A stretch of 36,035 bases of DNA, from NCBI RefSeq assembly GCF_021608135.1, contig NZ_JAKIHL010000038.1, positions 1 to 36,035 of the forward strand. Reading direction: 5' to 3'. The translations under genes and the position numbers were made by a program. Below the pieces are notes generated by a model that was not told the DNA's origin, did no database searches, and was given only the letters and a program-made list of their open reading frames with translations. The DNA comes from Microaerobacter geothermalis (GTDB lineage Bacteria; Bacillota; Bacilli; DSM-22679). Positions 8,900 through 17,886 of the stretch are shown piece by piece (positions within the stretch are counted from its first letter, which is position 1; every line of letters starts with the position of its first letter).

Positions 8900-9211
8900 A
8901 CCAATGATTCTCATGTTGCTTGACGTGTACTCGAATTCCAGATCGAAATATCCGAGAGGAAGAGATGGAATGGTACCATATTGAAATGAAACATGAACAA
9001 AAAGGTCCTCCATTTTTTCCGGGATGAAAAAGGGTATTCCGACGTTGTTCGGGAAGCCCAGGAATTGGTATAGCTTCTGCTAAAGGCGGGAACTCAGTTT
9101 CTATGGTGCTGAGGATTTCATTCCTACAGAAGAATATGAGATCATGATGCTGATAAAGCAATACAAAAAGCCGAATTTGTATTCAACACCGTGAAGGAAG
9201 CTTTAGAGTAA
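8900..9211 (+). pseudogene. Possible decayed coding sequence, family not recognised
   Basis: The roughly 400 bp between the OsmC gene and hutP contain no intact gene. Protein-like fragments appear in different frames. About 9105-9140 reads GAEDFIPTEEYE; after a frame change near 9145, 9144-9211 reads HDADKAIQKAEFVFNTVKEALE and then stops. Further upstream a third piece reads FRDEKGYSDVVREAQELV around 9017-9070. The fragments together look like the C-terminal part of an enzyme broken by several indels. I considered an M20-type peptidase but the resemblance is too weak to name. Confidence 0.35.
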
Positions 9212-9219
9212 TTGTGTCA

Positions 9220-9248
9220 TTGACAACTTGGTCTATGTTGGATAGGAT
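9220..9248 (+). promoter_or_regulatory. Sigma-A promoter of the hut operon
   Basis: TTGACA (9220-9225) and TAGGAT (9243-9248) are separated by an ideal 17 bases, and hutP starts 26 bases downstream of the -10 element. Confidence 0.72.
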
Positions 9249-9273
9249 TAAGTAAACTATGGAGGGCAATGGT

Positions 9274-9732
9274 ATGTGGAGTGAAGTCATCGAGGGAAAG
9301 CTGGGGAAAATTGCCGCATTTTTGGCCATGATGGGAGAAGAGGTTGCCCAATCTACTTCTTTTATTAAAGAAATTCGCAAGGATGGGTATCTTTATATCA
9401 TTGGCCGAGTCGGTTCCATGGAGCCCCAGAAAGTGGTTGCGGCCATTGAAACCGCTGCGAAGAATCAGGGAATCATTGATCATGGGGTATATCGGGAGGC
9501 CCATGCCCTCTATCACGCGATCATAGAATCGCTGCATGGAATAGGCAGGGGAGATACTTCATTGGGTTCGATCATGAGAACAGTGGGTTTAACTTTTGCT
9601 GTGGTTCGGGGCAAACCCTATCCATCAGAGGAAGAAGGAGAATGGATTGCCGTTGCCTTGTATGGCACCATCGGCGCTCCGATAAAAGGCTCCGAACACG
9701 AAGTGTTGGGAATGGGAATCAATCATATCTGA
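9274..9732 (+). CDS. hutP: HutP, histidine-responsive antiterminator of the hut operon
   Basis: This 152-residue protein is HutP, which binds L-histidine and a divalent cation, then binds UAG-rich hut leader RNA and prevents termination ahead of hutH. The family core is intact: GRVGSMEPQKVVAAIETA, YREAHALYH (H77 and H81, matching the metal-binding histidines of Bacillus subtilis HutP), GTIGAPIKG and the C-terminal SEHE (H142) with GINHI. The ATG at 9274 has GGAGGG seven bases upstream; the ATG at 9259 overlaps that site and is unlikely. A UAG-repeat region and terminator follow at 9823-9900. Length is close to the 148 residues I recall for B. subtilis. Confidence 0.95.
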   Translation: MWSEVIEGKLGKIAAFLAMMGEEVAQSTSFIKEIRKDGYLYIIGRVGSMEPQKVVAAIETAAKNQGIIDHGVYREAHALYHAIIESLHGIGRGDTSLGSIMRTVGLTFAVVRGKPYPSEEEGEWIAVALYGTIGAPIKGSEHEVLGMGINHI

Positions 9733-9822
9733 ATTTGCGATCTATTAAAAACGCTGATATCGTGGTATAATAATGGCATAATGATTAAAATAATAATCAT
9801 CATGAACTTGCCGAATTGCCAA

Positions 9823-9856
9823 TAGTTTTCGTATACCCATAGTGGTTAGAATTTAG
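9823..9856 (+). promoter_or_regulatory. HutP-binding UAG repeats in the hut leader RNA
   Basis: Four UAG triplets occur just before the terminator: 9823-9825, 9840-9842, 9847-9849 and 9854-9856. The last three are spaced by exactly four bases (a seven-base period). This is the kind of target HutP is known to recognise in B. subtilis. The last UAG abuts the 5' arm of the terminator stem, so bound HutP could block its formation. Confidence 0.75.
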
Positions 9857-9857
9857 G

Positions 9858-9900
9858 GGGTATTACGGTGCAGAGTTGTTCTGTCCGTAATACCTTTTTT
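9858..9900 (+). terminator. hut attenuator terminator
   Basis: GGTATTACGG (9859-9868) pairs perfectly with CCGTAATACC (9885-9894). CAGA/TCTG extends the helix inside the loop, and TTTTTT follows at 9895-9900. It lies between hutP and hutH, where HutP plus histidine is expected to allow read-through. Confidence 0.9.
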
Positions 9901-9942
9901 AATTTTCGGCTTCTATCATTACTTTGGGAGGAGGAGTTTCCG

Positions 9943-11457
9943 GTGAAGGTACTTTTGGATGGAAATTCATTAACATTAAATCAAGTGGAACAGGTAGTAT
10001 ATGATAAAGCCCAGGTTGATCTGACAGAAGAAGCTTGGGAGAGAGTGTCCAACAGCAGAGAAATGGTTGAAAAATATGTGAACGAAGAAAAAGTCATTTA
10101 CGGGGTAACAACAGGATTCGGGAAATTTAGCGATGTGGTGATTCATAACGGAGAGGTTGGTCAGCTTCAGTTATATCTGATTAGGAGTCATGCCTGCGGG
10201 ATTGGAGAACCCTTTTCAGAAGATGTTTCCAGGGCGATGCTCCTGCTTAGAGCCAATGCATTAGCAAAGGGCTTTTCAGGGATACGAAGGGAAACGCTGC
10301 AGATGCTCCTTGATTGCTTAAATCATGGGATTCACCCCGTCATCCCGCAGCAGGGCTCTTTGGGAGCCAGCGGGGATTTGGCCCCATTATCCCATTTGGC
10401 TCTGGTTTTGATCGGTGAAGGAGAGGCTGTTTATAAAGGGCAGCAGATGGATGGGAGAGAAGCACTGAAGAGGGCAGGTTTACAGCCGATTCAATTGGCG
10501 GCTAAAGAAGGATTGGCTCTCATTAACGGGACCCAGGCGATGACAGCCGTTGGAGTGCTGTCTTACCTAGAAGCATCCCGCCTTGCTGATGCGGCTGAGG
10601 GAGTGGCGGCACTTACCCTTGAAGCGTTACAGGGGATCATTGATGCTTTCAGTCCAGAGGTGCAAAGGGTACGTCCATATCCCGAACAGGAGCAGGTTGC
10701 CTCTCGAATTCGCAGGCTTGTGGAGGGAAGCGGGTTAGTTAGCCAACAGGGAGAGATTCGGGTGCAGGATGCCTATACCTTAAGATGTATTCCTCAGGTT
10801 CATGGTGCCATTCGGCAGGTACTCCGGTATGTCGAAGAGAAGTTAATGATTGAAATAAATTCGGCCACAGATAATCCTCTTATTTTTACCGAAACTGGCG
10901 AGGTCATCTCAGGAGGGAATTTCCACGGACAGCCCATTGCTTTTGCCATGGATTTTCTCGGAATAGCTATGGCTGAGTTAGCCAATATTTCTGAAAGGAG
11001 AATTGAAAGATTGGTTAATCCTCAGCTGAGCCAGCTTCCGGCATTTTTAAGTCCAAATCCCGGCTTGCAATCTGGAATGATGATTGCCCAGTATGCCGCA
11101 GCTTCTCTGGTATCCGAAAATAAAGTACTGGCCCATCCGGCAAGTGTGGATTCCATTCCTTCCTCAGCCAATCAAGAGGATCACGTAAGTATGGGAACCA
11201 TAGCTGCCCGCCATGCCCAGCAAATTATTCAAAACAGCCGACGGGTTGTTGCTATTGAAGCCATGGCCAGTTCTCAGGCCCTGGAGATTAAAGGTATAGA
11301 TAAGATGTCTCCGAGGACACGAAAGCTATACGATGAGATTCGTGATGAGGTTTCATCGTTAAAGCAAGATCGCGTACTTTCTACAGATATTGAAAAATTA
11401 GCCAAGCTTTTACAGCGACTGAAGTGGGATGATAAGGCCCAATCATTTATCCGATGA
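9943..11457 (+). CDS. hutH: Histidine ammonia-lyase
   Basis: This 504-residue enzyme deaminates L-histidine to urocanate, the first step of histidine degradation. The MIO prosthetic group forms from Ala-Ser-Gly in [14 protein letters not shown] (residues 142-144), at the family's usual position. [26 protein letters not shown]-like [17 protein letters not shown] and [15 protein letters not shown] are also present. The GTG at 9943 follows a strong GGGAGGAGGAG site and gives the normal length. An earlier in-frame ATG at 9868 lies inside the terminator hairpin and is rejected. Expression depends on the HutP attenuator just upstream. Confidence 0.96.
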   Translation: MKVLLDGNSLTLNQVEQVVYDKAQVDLTEEAWERVSNSREMVEKYVNEEKVIYGVTTGFGKFSDVVIHNGEVGQLQLYLIRSHACGIGEPFSEDVSRAMLLLRANALAKGFSGIRRETLQMLLDCLNHGIHPVIPQQGSLGASGDLAPLSHLALVLIGEGEAVYKGQQMDGREALKRAGLQPIQLAAKEGLALINGTQAMTAVGVLSYLEASRLADAAEGVAALTLEALQGIIDAFSPEVQRVRPYPEQEQVASRIRRLVEGSGLVSQQGEIRVQDAYTLRCIPQVHGAIRQVLRYVEEKLMIEINSATDNPLIFTETGEVISGGNFHGQPIAFAMDFLGIAMAELANISERRIERLVNPQLSQLPAFLSPNPGLQSGMMIAQYAAASLVSENKVLAHPASVDSIPSSANQEDHVSMGTIAARHAQQIIQNSRRVVAIEAMASSQALEIKGIDKMSPRTRKLYDEIRDEVSSLKQDRVLSTDIEKLAKLLQRLKWDDKAQSFIR

Positions 11458-11463
11458 CTAACC

Positions 11464-11640
11464 GTTACTAAGACTTCCACTTCTTAAGTGGGAGATCAGT
11501 GGCGCTAAGCCCCTGGATAAGTTCAACTAAACTTCAGTAAATATGAACTTCGACTAAATACGCAACGTCCTGTTGCAACCTCGAAGTTTGCACTTCCATG
11601 TGCATCATAAAACTTCACCTGAAGTATGTTTCCTTTATAA
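11464..11640 (+). repeat. Structured spacer in the hut operon resembling IS200/IS605-derived sequence
   Basis: The 206-bp gap between hutH and hutU is filled with hairpins. TTAC (11464-11467) is followed by CTTCCACTT pairing with AAGTGGGAG, then a GGC/GCC hairpin and TTCAAC at about 11520. After this come AACTTCGA/TCGAAGTT enclosing a GCAAC/GTTGC hairpin, TGCAC/GTGCA, and ACTTCA-CC-TGAAGT. The first hairpin closely resembles the one at the left end of the IS element at 35648. TTAC and TCAA are the flank and end sequences known for IS608-type elements. I infer a non-autonomous (PATE-like) insert or remnant; no transposase is present. Confidence 0.5.
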
Positions 11641-11663
11641 AGGGATAAGGAGGAATCGTGATC

Positions 11664-13331
11664 ATGGAAAATCATAATAGAGAAATTCGTGCACCAAGAG
11701 GAACAGAAATTTCCTGCCAGAGCTGGCAGCAGGAAGCAGCTATGAGGATGCTGATGAATAACTTAGATCCAGAAGTAGCAGAAAAGCCTGAGGAGCTGGT
11801 GGTATACGGAGGGAGTGGAAAGGCCGCCCGTAACTGGGATTGCTTTGATGCCATCGTACGTACGTTAAAGACCCTTAAGAATGATGAAACACTGCTTGTC
11901 CAGTCTGGCAAGCCAGTTGGAGTATTTCGGACTCATGAAATGGCGCCTCGTGTTTTAATCTCCAATTCTGTACTGGTTCCAGCATGGGCCAATTGGGAAA
12001 CCTTCCGAAAGTTGGAAAACGAAGGACTTACCATGTATGGACAAATGACAGCCGGGAGCTGGATTTATATTGGAACACAAGGTATTCTTCAAGGGACATA
12101 TGAAACCTTTGCTGCTGCCGCCAGACAGCACGGACATGGGACGTTAAAGGGAAAACTGGTTCTAACCGCTGGAATGGGAGGAATGGGCGGAGCTCAGCCA
12201 CTTGCTGTAACCATGAACGAAGGGGTGGCAATTGTTGTTGACGTAGATGCCACCCGTATCGAGAGAAGAATGAAGACCCGATACTGCGATAAAATGACCC
12301 ATTCCTTGGATGAAGCTTTACAGTGGGCGAGTGATGCTGTTCAATCAGGAACTGCTCTTTCCATTGGTCTTGTGGGAAATGCCGCCGAGATTTTCCCTGA
12401 GTTCGTAAAGAGAGGGATTACTCCTGACTATGTTACAGACCAAACCTCTGCCCATGATCCTTTAAATGGTTATGTACCTGCCGGTTATTCATTGGATGAA
12501 GCAGAGAAATTGCGAAAAGAGAACCCGGATGAATATGTTCGAATTTCTAAATTAAGTATGGCTAAACATGTTCAAGCTATGCTGGATATGCAAAAAGCAG
12601 GTGCCATTACATTTGATTATGGAAATAATATTCGCCAGGTAGCTTTTGATCAAGGAGTAAAGGAAGCCTTTAACTTCCCCGGATTTGTTCCCGCCTATAT
12701 TCGCCCATTATTCTGTGAAGGGAAGGGTCCATTCCGTTGGGCTGCTTTATCTGGTGATCCCGAGGATATTTATCGAACAGACCGTTTGGTTCTAGAAATG
12801 TTCCCTGAGGATGAGCATTTAAAGCGCTGGATTACTATGGCTCAGGAGCGAGTGGCATTCCAGGGGCTGCCATCACGAATTTGCTGGCTCGGTTATGGGG
12901 AAAGGGCCAAGCTAGGTCTTGCCATTAATGAATTAGTACGAAAAGGGGAATTAAAGGCTCCTATTGTTATTGGACGTGACCATCTCGATTGCGGTTCAGT
13001 GGCATCACCAAATAGAGAAACGGAAGCAATGAAGGATGGAAGTGACGCCATCGGTGACTGGGCGATTTTAAATGCTCTAGTCAATACCGCAGCAGGTGCC
13101 AGTTGGGTATCCGTTCACCATGGGGGAGGAGTAGGAATAGGATATTCTCTCCATGCCGGTATGGTTGTTGTAGCCGATGGAACAGAGTTAGCAGCTGATA
13201 AGCTATCCCGAGTCCTTACTTCTGATCCAGGAATGGGCGTTATCCGCCACGCTGATGCTGGTTATGAATTGGCACATCAAGTGGCAAAGGAGCGTGGGAT
13301 TAGAATACCAATGAGTGAGAAGGAGGGTTAG
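11664..13331 (+). CDS. hutU: Urocanate hydratase (urocanase)
   Basis: This 555-residue enzyme converts urocanate to 4-imidazolone-5-propionate using tightly bound NAD as an electrophile. Family marks are [12 protein letters not shown] near residue 50, the NAD-binding loop [12 protein letters not shown] near 170, the catalytic cysteine region SRICWLGYG (C407), [18 protein letters not shown], and the HHGGGVGIG loop near the C-terminus. AAGGAGG precedes two close in-frame starts, GTG at 11658 and ATG at 11664; spacing favours the ATG. It is the second catabolic step and is followed five bases later by the hutI start. The upstream spacer is unusually long for a hut operon. Confidence 0.96.
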   Translation: MENHNREIRAPRGTEISCQSWQQEAAMRMLMNNLDPEVAEKPEELVVYGGSGKAARNWDCFDAIVRTLKTLKNDETLLVQSGKPVGVFRTHEMAPRVLISNSVLVPAWANWETFRKLENEGLTMYGQMTAGSWIYIGTQGILQGTYETFAAAARQHGHGTLKGKLVLTAGMGGMGGAQPLAVTMNEGVAIVVDVDATRIERRMKTRYCDKMTHSLDEALQWASDAVQSGTALSIGLVGNAAEIFPEFVKRGITPDYVTDQTSAHDPLNGYVPAGYSLDEAEKLRKENPDEYVRISKLSMAKHVQAMLDMQKAGAITFDYGNNIRQVAFDQGVKEAFNFPGFVPAYIRPLFCEGKGPFRWAALSGDPEDIYRTDRLVLEMFPEDEHLKRWITMAQERVAFQGLPSRICWLGYGERAKLGLAINELVRKGELKAPIVIGRDHLDCGSVASPNRETEAMKDGSDAIGDWAILNALVNTAAGASWVSVHHGGGVGIGYSLHAGMVVVADGTELAADKLSRVLTSDPGMGVIRHADAGYELAHQVAKERGIRIPMSEKEG

Positions 13332-13335
13332 ATCC

Positions 13336-14598
<1,263 letters not shown>

Positions 14599-14611
14599 TA
14601 TATAGTAATTG

Positions 14612-14654
14612 AATGGGAGTAAAACCAATAATCGGTGTTTACTCCCATTTTTTT
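14612..14654 (+). terminator. Intrinsic terminator of the hut operon
   Basis: AATGGGAGTAAA pairs with TTTACTCCCATT (5' arm from 14612, 3' arm ending 14649), followed by a T run to about 14654. It lies between the convergent hutI and nitroreductase genes. The complementary strand lacks a good T run, so it mainly serves the + strand. Confidence 0.88.
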
Positions 14655-14661
14655 ATTCAAA

Positions 14662-15399
14662 TTATTCAAATCGGAATCCTTGGTCATTAAGGAAAGATCT
14701 CATATGGGATCGTGAGGGTTGCTTAAATTTCGCTGCCATCTCTTGAGACCAAGTGGTGCTTCTTTTACCATTGGTTCGCTCCAGGTAATATTGGTGCATC
14801 ACTTCGTCATATTTTTTGATATGTCCTGTGATATCTTCCGTATGATAAGTATTCTCATGATAAATGGCCTTCATTTCCAGCCGAGGGCGAATAGCTGGAT
14901 CTTGGTCAGGGTATCCGACACACATCCCAAAAACCGGATAAACTAGTTCTGGTATATTTAATAATTTGCTTACTTTCTCTGGATTGTTTCGAATGCCACC
15001 AATATAAACAATGCCAAGCCCCATTGATTCTGCAGCAATAGCTGCATTTTGAGCAGCAAGGGTAACATCAACGGTGGCTACAATAAAATTCTCAACAGTT
15101 TCATGAACCATCTTTGAGTTCTGAATGTAACAGGCTTCTCTCAAACGATATAGGTCTGCGCACCATACAAGAAAAAAAGGACATTGTTCAATATATGCTT
15201 GATTTCCAGCAAAAACGCTTAATTTCTTTTTGATCTCGGGATCTGTTACTCCAATTACACTATAGGCTTGAACATTACTGGAAGTAGACGCCATCTGAGC
15301 AGAGCGGATGATATTTTCAATTTGTTCTGAGGTAAGGGGCCTTGATTGATATCTTCTTATTGAACGGTGGCGTTGTAAAAGGTTAATTGTTGAATTCAT
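14662..15399 (-). CDS. nfrA: NADPH-dependent nitroreductase / flavin reductase, NfrA type
   Basis: This 245-residue protein resembles NfrA-type oxygen-insensitive nitroreductases, FMN enzymes that reduce nitro compounds, quinones or free flavin with NAD(P)H. It begins with the typical RHRSIRRYQSRPL and has QMASTSSNVQAYSVI (FMN contact), a conserved AAQNAAIAAESMGLGIVYIGG segment, and the long C-terminal extension seen in Bacillus NfrA. AGGAGGT precedes the ATG at good spacing, with a promoter at 15433-15462. It is the only protein gene on the minus strand here that I accept, and it separates the hut and sigma-54 blocks. Confidence 0.85.
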   Translation of the reverse strand: MNSTINLLQRHRSIRRYQSRPLTSEQIENIIRSAQMASTSSNVQAYSVIGVTDPEIKKKLSVFAGNQAYIEQCPFFLVWCADLYRLREACYIQNSKMVHETVENFIVATVDVTLAAQNAAIAAESMGLGIVYIGGIRNNPEKVSKLLNIPELVYPVFGMCVGYPDQDPAIRPRLEMKAIYHENTYHTEDITGHIKKYDEVMHQYYLERTNGKRSTTWSQEMAAKFKQPSRSHMRSFLNDQGFRFE

Positions 15400-15432
15400 G
15401 TTAATGACCTCCTAATTCAAAGGGTTCAACTT

Positions 15433-15462
15433 ATTATGATATATCCAATTTTTCACTGTCAA
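15433..15462 (-). promoter_or_regulatory. Sigma-A promoter of the nitroreductase gene
   Basis: Read on the minus strand, TTGACA (complement of 15457-15462) and CATAAT (complement of 15433-15438) are separated by 18 bases and lie about 35 bases upstream of the start codon. Confidence 0.6.
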
Positions 15463-15520
15463 ATATCTAGGAATATTTTTGATAGTATGGCCGAGACAGT
15501 TAATAATAACGATAGCAAGT

Positions 15521-15640
15521 GATGCAAATCTACATCGAAATAGTTTTCATATTTTTAAATAATTCACAAATTAGATATAATTGTGATAAATGCGATTGCA
15601 AATATATGCAATTCTCCATCAATCGATGCGAAATTACATC
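15521..15640. promoter_or_regulatory. Duplicated upstream activator dyads for the sigma-54 promoter
   Basis: Two 16-bp sites, GATGCAAATCTACATC (15521-15536) and GATGCGAAATTACATC (15625-15640), differ at only four positions and are each imperfect palindromes of the form GATG-N8-CATC. A further dyad around 15593-15612 is built from ATTGCA and TGCAAT. They lie about 200 and 100 bp upstream of the -24 element, the usual range for enhancer sites bound by AAA+ sigma-54 activators. The activator encoded immediately downstream is the obvious candidate ligand. I see no gene between 15463 and 15735. Confidence 0.6.
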
Positions 15641-15735
15641 AGATGGTTTATGTATTTGGTCTCCGAGAAATCGATAATCGGTTCTTATAACGGAAAATAA
15701 GTCTAAAAAAAAGCATTTTTTGTATTGATGGAAGT

Positions 15736-15752
15736 TTGGCATCATTTTTGCT
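15736..15752 (+). promoter_or_regulatory. Sigma-54 (-24/-12) promoter of the long AT-rich catabolic operon
   Basis: TTGGCATC, four bases, then TTGCT matches the RpoN consensus with only the base after TGGCA deviating. GG (15738-15739) and GC (15750-15751) are ten bases apart. The start point should be near 15763, which rules out the TTG at 15736 as a start codon and supports the TTG at 15802 for the first gene. Confidence 0.85.
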
Positions 15753-15801
15753 AAATAAAATTACCAAAGCACAACATGTGCTTTTAAGGAGTGAACTAAA
15801 A

Positions 15802-17886
15802 TTGCTGTACCGTGTAAAGGATGTTATGACTAGAACTTCATTCAAATTTTTTGAGAATGATGATTTTCATTATTGCCTAAATACTTTTGTTGAAAGTAGA
15901 TTAGATGGAGCCTTAGTTTTTAATCATCTCGATGAACTAGTCGGCATCTTGACAGAGAAAGAAGTATTAAAGGGGGTTGTAATTAATACAAAGAAGGTAA
16001 AAGAGATCATGAAACCCTATGAATTAATCTTAAACGAGGATGATCTTATTAAATCCGCGATTCATTACTTGGATTCGATCTATCCTGTTAAAAATCATAA
16101 GGGTGAATTGACTGGTTTTATTACTAGATCTCGTATCCTGGAAAAATACGGAGAGCAGACCCAAGAGGAATTAAGCCATTTAGATGCCATTTTTAATTCA
16201 GCCCATAATGGAATCTTATCTATTGATGATAAAGGTTGTATAACTTCAATTAACCCTGCTGCGGTGAGAATGGCAGGAACAACTCGAGAAAAGGCAATCG
16301 GTAAATTTTTAACAGATGTAGTTTCTCCTAGTGGGTTGTTAGAAGTTATAAGAACAGGTAAACCTCATAGCGAAAAATATCAAGTTGGAAAAAGAAAGTA
16401 TGTAACAAACCGGACACCGATCTTTCGGAATGGTCATGTTGTTGGAGCTGTGGGAGTCTTTCAAGATATTTCTGAGATTGAATTTATATCTGAAGAATTA
16501 AGTAGTGTAAAAAATATTCTAAATGAATTAGACATCGTCTTAGAATCATCGTATGATGCCATTTTAATAACAGATGATAAAGGAAAAATTATCAAAGCCA
16601 ACAAAGCCTTCAAACGTATTCTAGGATTGAATGAAATACCAGATAACTATGAATTTTTAATTGGAACTTATATAGAATCTTTTCTTGTCTCCAAGGTGAT
16701 AGAAAAGAAAGATACAGTTACGGTTATGGAACGTAATAAAGTAAAGAATAATTTGTTAATGATTACCGGAACTCCTGTACTCAACACCGATTCTAATATA
16801 GAACGTGTTGTTATAAATATTCGGGATATAACGGAATTAGATAAATTAAGACGTGAGCTTGATGAAACTAAAAAATATCTTAGTCAATTAGAAGATGAGA
16901 AAAACCTAAGCAAGAAATTTATTGCACAATCACCATCCATGAAGCAAGTGATGGTAACAGTTCAACAAATTGCAAAAGTAGATTCAACAGTTCTTATATT
17001 AGGAGAATCTGGAGTAGGGAAAGAGGAAATTTCAAAATTCATTCATCAATTAAGTGATAGAAATGAAAAGCCATTTATTAAAGTAAACTGCGGGGCTATT
17101 CCCGAACATTTACTAGAATCTGAATTATTTGGATATGAACCAGGAGCTTTTACAGGAGCAAGTAAAAGCGGAAAAATGGGTTTATTTGAAGCAGCCCATA
17201 AAGGAACCATTTTCTTGGATGAAATTGGTGAACTTCCATTATTATTACAGGTCAAACTTCTTAGAGTATTACAGGAAAAAGAAATTACCCGTGTAGGGGG
17301 AGTGAGACCTAAGAAGATTGATGTTCGAATTATCGCCGCTACCAATCAGGATCTTAGTGGTTTAGTAGACAAGGGGGAATTCAGAAAAGATCTTTATTAT
17401 CGTTTAAATGTGGTTCCAATCTATGTTCCGCCATTACGAGAAAGGGTAGAAGATATTCCATTATTGTTAGCGCTTTATCAGCAACGATTTGCAAAACAGT
17501 ACAAAATGGAAAAAAAATTTACTTCAGAAGCTATTAATGCTTTGATGCAATATCATTGGCCTGGTAATGTTCGCGAATTGGCAAATGTGGTAGAACGTTT
17601 ATTTGTGACAACACCTGGACCTACAATTGAACTGAAGGATATTGGTATCATATTCGATTCAACAATGATAGAGAGTCAGGAAAGTTTTGTTTTTGTAAAC
17701 GGAATTCTTCCACTAAAAAAAGCAGTAGATGAAGTAGAGAAGCAATTGATTAAAAAAGCACTCCATATCTATAAAAGCACTCGACGTACAGCAAAGGTTT
17801 TGCAAATTAATCAATCAACTGTTGTAAGGAAAATGCAAAAATTTCAAGAAGCAGACTGGTCTGGTGAAGAGGGTGGTAGATCATGA
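15802..17886 (+). CDS. Sigma-54-dependent transcriptional activator with CBS and PAS domains
   Basis: This protein of about 694 residues is an enhancer-binding protein. From the N-terminus there is a CBS-domain pair (residues 1-112), two PAS domains (about 125-235 and 240-350), a short coiled coil, and an AAA+ domain with Walker A GESGVGKE (401-408), the sigma-54 contact loop GAFTGA (448-453), and FRKDLYYRLNVVP. A C-terminal Fis-type helix-turn-helix (RRTAKVLQINQSTVVRKM) ends it. The intact GAFTGA means it can activate sigma-54 promoters. CBS and PAS domains suggest cytoplasmic sensing of a nucleotide, acyl-CoA or other ligand. The TTG start at 15802 follows AAGGAG. It is the first gene of the operon it probably controls, so autoregulation is likely. 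Confidence 0.93.
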   Translation: MLYRVKDVMTRTSFKFFENDDFHYCLNTFVESRLDGALVFNHLDELVGILTEKEVLKGVVINTKKVKEIMKPYELILNEDDLIKSAIHYLDSIYPVKNHKGELTGFITRSRILEKYGEQTQEELSHLDAIFNSAHNGILSIDDKGCITSINPAAVRMAGTTREKAIGKFLTDVVSPSGLLEVIRTGKPHSEKYQVGKRKYVTNRTPIFRNGHVVGAVGVFQDISEIEFISEELSSVKNILNELDIVLESSYDAILITDDKGKIIKANKAFKRILGLNEIPDNYEFLIGTYIESFLVSKVIEKKDTVTVMERNKVKNNLLMITGTPVLNTDSNIERVVINIRDITELDKLRRELDETKKYLSQLEDEKNLSKKFIAQSPSMKQVMVTVQQIAKVDSTVLILGESGVGKEEISKFIHQLSDRNEKPFIKVNCGAIPEHLLESELFGYEPGAFTGASKSGKMGLFEAAHKGTIFLDEIGELPLLLQVKLLRVLQEKEITRVGGVRPKKIDVRIIAATNQDLSGLVDKGEFRKDLYYRLNVVPIYVPPLRERVEDIPLLLALYQQRFAKQYKMEKKFTSEAINALMQYHWPGNVRELANVVERLFVTTPGPTIELKDIGIIFDSTMIESQESFVFVNGILPLKKAVDEVEKQLIKKALHIYKSTRRTAKVLQINQSTVVRKMQKFQEADWSGEEGGRS

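Noticed and set aside
9746-9759. Sequence resembling a CcpA cre site upstream of hutH
   Set aside because: It deviates at two normally conserved positions of the cre consensus and I could not support it further, although carbon repression of hut genes is known in Bacillus.
9781-9800. AT-rich palindrome ATGATTA...TAATCAT before the HutP site
   Set aside because: It is short and AT-only; it could be a minor leader hairpin but shows no T run and no clear pairing with the terminator.
9868-9942. N-terminal extension of hutH from the ATG at 9868
   Set aside because: It would be encoded by the terminator hairpin, is not part of the HutH family, and the GTG at 9943 has a strong ribosome site.
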